From the NCBI GenBank assembly GCA_017398245.1, contig JAFQGN010000338.1:1-7060 (forward strand): a stretch of 7,060 nt of DNA, given 5' to 3'. The translations under genes and the position numbers were made by a program. Each line of letters begins with the position of its first letter. Position 1 is the stretch's first letter. Of the stretch, positions 5,483 to 7,060 are shown one piece after another. The DNA comes from Clostridia bacterium. Lineage in GTDB: Bacteria > Bacillota_A > Clostridia > Christensenellales > Aristaeellaceae. The notes under the pieces were generated by a model. That model searched no databases, was not told the origin of the DNA, and saw only the letters and a program-made list of their open reading frames with translations.

Positions 5483-5499
5483 CCTCCCTCTTCCGGCGC

Positions 5500-6492
5500 T
5501 TACTTGTTCTGGTTTTCCTTGGCGCTGCCGTCTCCGGCGATGGCTTCGCGCATGCGGGTGTCGGAAACGACGTTCTGCATCTGATAGTAGTCCATCACGC
5601 CGAGCTTGCCCTCGCGCAGCGCGGCGGCCATGGCGTGCGGGATCTCCGCCTCGGCCTCGACGACCTTCGCGCGCATCTCCTGCACATGAGCAACCATTTC
5701 CTGCTCCTGCGCCACGGCCATTGCGCGGCGCTCTTCGGCCTTGGCCTGCGCGATGCGCCTGTCGGCTTCGGCCTGGTCCATCTGCAGCTGCGCGCCGACG
5801 TTGCGGCCGACGTCTACGTCTGCAATATCGATGGAGAGAATCTCAAAGGCGGTGCCGCTGTCGAGGCCCTTGGCCAGAACGGTGCGGGAGATCATATCCG
5901 GGTTTTCGAGAACTTCCTTATGGGTGGCGGCGGAGCCGACGGTGGTGACGATGCCTTCGCCGACGCGGGCGATGATGGTCTCCTCGCCTGCGCCGCCGAT
6001 GAGGCGGGCGATGTTGGCGCGCACGGTGACGCGGGCCTTGGCACGCAGCTCGATGCCGTCCTTGGCAATGGCGGCGACGACCGGGGTCTCGATGACCTTC
6101 GGGTTGACGCTCATCTTCACGGCCTCGAGCACGTTGCGGCCGGCCAGGTCGATAGCGCGGCATTCTTCAAACTCCAGCGGGATGGCAGCGCTCTGCGCGG
6201 CGATCAGCGCGTCCACAACGCGGTCGACCGAGCCGCCGGCCAGCAGGTGGGCTTCCATCTCGTTCATGTTCACGTTCAGGCCGGCCTTGGTAGCCTTGAT
6301 GAGCGGGTGCACGATGCGGGAGGGGTTGATGCGCCTAAAGCGCATGCCGATCAGCGCGGCGATGGATACGCGCACGCCGGAAGCGACTGCCGAGATCCAC
6401 AGACTGAGCGGAAAGAAATTGAAAAACGCGACCAGGAACACAATAATGAGCACTACAAGCACCAGAATACCGACGATGCCACTTTCAAACAT
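5500..6492 (-). CDS. floA: Flotillin-like scaffold protein FloA
   Basis: Bacterial flotillin (YqfA/FloA, formerly UPF0365), a cytoplasmic-membrane scaffold that organises functional membrane microdomains in Bacillus and relatives. It has 330 residues, the normal length. Residues 5-25 are strongly hydrophobic ([19 protein letters not shown]), with a second apolar stretch to about 50 that can form a re-entrant anchor. The middle (about 55-235) is the SPFH/PHB-like region, with typical motifs such as [19 protein letters not shown] and [12 protein letters not shown]. An Ala/Glu-rich coiled coil, about 238-295 ([19 protein letters not shown] onward), mediates oligomerisation in the family, followed by [18 protein letters not shown]. 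The ATG has AAGGAGG just upstream. It follows nfeD after 37 bases, the same order as yqeZ-yqfA in Bacillus subtilis. Identification is firm. Confidence 0.97.
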   Translation of the reverse strand: MFESGIVGILVLVVLIIVFLVAFFNFFPLSLWISAVASGVRVSIAALIGMRFRRINPSRIVHPLIKATKAGLNVNMNEMEAHLLAGGSVDRVVDALIAAQSAAIPLEFEECRAIDLAGRNVLEAVKMSVNPKVIETPVVAAIAKDGIELRAKARVTVRANIARLIGGAGEETIIARVGEGIVTTVGSAATHKEVLENPDMISRTVLAKGLDSGTAFEILSIDIADVDVGRNVGAQLQMDQAEADRRIAQAKAEERRAMAVAQEQEMVAHVQEMRAKVVEAEAEIPHAMAAALREGKLGVMDYYQMQNVVSDTRMREAIAGDGSAKENQNK

Positions 6493-6529
6493 GATTCTTC
6501 CTCCTTCAAAACAAACCCCTGTATTTAGC

Positions 6530-7030
6530 TTATGCCTTCGCGGCTTTCACTACGATGTGGTTGCCCTCCACGGCGATGACCTGCACCTTTTCCCCCGCGG
6601 CGATGAACTCGCCGTCGGAAACGATGTTGAGCTTCACGCCGTCGAATTCGCCCATACCCGCCGGGCGCAGAACGGTGGTCGTTTCTCCGGTCTTGTGCAG
6701 GTAATATTTCAGATCGTTCTCCGAAATGGAGCCGGCATCGGTGGCGGTCTCGTGCAGAACGAGTTTTGATTTGGCCAGCCGCCCCTTGGATACCGAATGG
6801 ATGGAGATCGACAGCGCGATGCACAAAAGCGCAATGATCACGATCGCCATGATCAGCGCTTCCAGCGCGCTGCTCGCTTTGATGATCACTCCGGCGATCA
6901 GGCATGCGATACCCGTGATGCCCGGCACGCCGAAGCCCGGCGTGAACAGCTCGATGGTCACAAACACAAGTCCCAGCACCAGACAGATGCCCGATACCCA
7001 GTTCAGCGAAATGATCTCCAGTATCTCCAT
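6530..7030 (-). CDS. NfeD-like membrane protein with C-terminal OB-fold domain
   Basis: NfeD-family partner of flotillins, 166 residues, the short form without the N-terminal serine-protease domain. Three hydrophobic segments lie at about 11-29, 33-50 and 57-77, with the conserved [14 protein letters not shown] between the first two. The C-terminal domain (about 112-163) is an OB-fold of the NfeD type, shown by [19 protein letters not shown] and the following G-E-F-I-x-x-G-E-K-V-x-V-I pattern. In B. subtilis YqeZ is encoded next to FloA and related NfeD proteins interact with flotillins. GGGAGG six bases before the ATG supports the start. Upstream sequence to the window edge is only 30 bases; five in-frame codons there end in TAG and could be the end of another gene. 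Confidence 0.93.
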   Translation of the reverse strand: MEILEIISLNWVSGICLVLGLVFVTIELFTPGFGVPGITGIACLIAGVIIKASSALEALIMAIVIIALLCIALSISIHSVSKGRLAKSKLVLHETATDAGSISENDLKYYLHKTGETTTVLRPAGMGEFDGVKLNIVSDGEFIAAGEKVQVIAVEGNHIVVKAAKA

Positions 7031-7060
7031 ACGATCCCTCCCTAGGATTCCAGTTTGATC

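Noticed and set aside
7042..7059. Possible C-terminal end (IKLES, then TAG) of a gene upstream of the NfeD-like gene
   Set aside because: Only five codons are visible, so it cannot be told from chance. If real, it would show TAG used as a normal stop, which weighs against recoding as the explanation of the tldE amber codon.

Overview
All supported genes in this window lie on the minus strand and run from the right edge to the left in one compact block; I see no convincing plus-strand gene, RNA gene, CRISPR array or insertion sequence. GC content is high, close to 60 percent by eye. Most genes have strong AAGGAGG-type ribosome binding sites. An NfeD-FloA pair, a LytTR response regulator and TldD/TldE point to a high-GC member of the Clostridia (Firmicutes), probably an uncultured gut lineage. 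The exact taxon is inference.

In transcription order the block holds: an NfeD-like membrane protein (7030-6530); the flotillin-like scaffold FloA (6492-5500); a run of five very small proteins (5383-5192, 5169-4987, 4919-4653, 4625-4350, 4319-4092); a 155-base structured gap; a sixth small membrane-anchored protein (3936-3541) whose reading frame continues after a TAA stop to 3367; a LytTR-type response regulator (3370-2609); the metallopeptidase subunit TldD (2574-1189); and its partner TldE/PmbA (from 1186, running off the left edge).

The small proteins are the least explained part. The first two are paralogues without a membrane segment, and the third and fourth are paralogues with one N-terminal membrane segment. 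Four of the six carry a recognisable V-P-x-P-D-type motif, degenerate in a fifth, followed by acidic and lysine residues near the C-terminus. With NfeD and FloA just upstream, a set of small proteins working at or near FloA membrane domains is a reasonable hypothesis, but nothing in the sequence proves it.

Two reading frames are interrupted by in-frame stops with protein-like sequence on both sides: an amber codon in tldE at 137-139, inside the conserved C-terminal domain, and the TAA at 3541-3543 in the sixth small gene. None of the other complete genes ends in TAG. The interruptions may be nonsense mutations, sequence errors or readthrough. Continuity beyond the tldE amber codon is clear.
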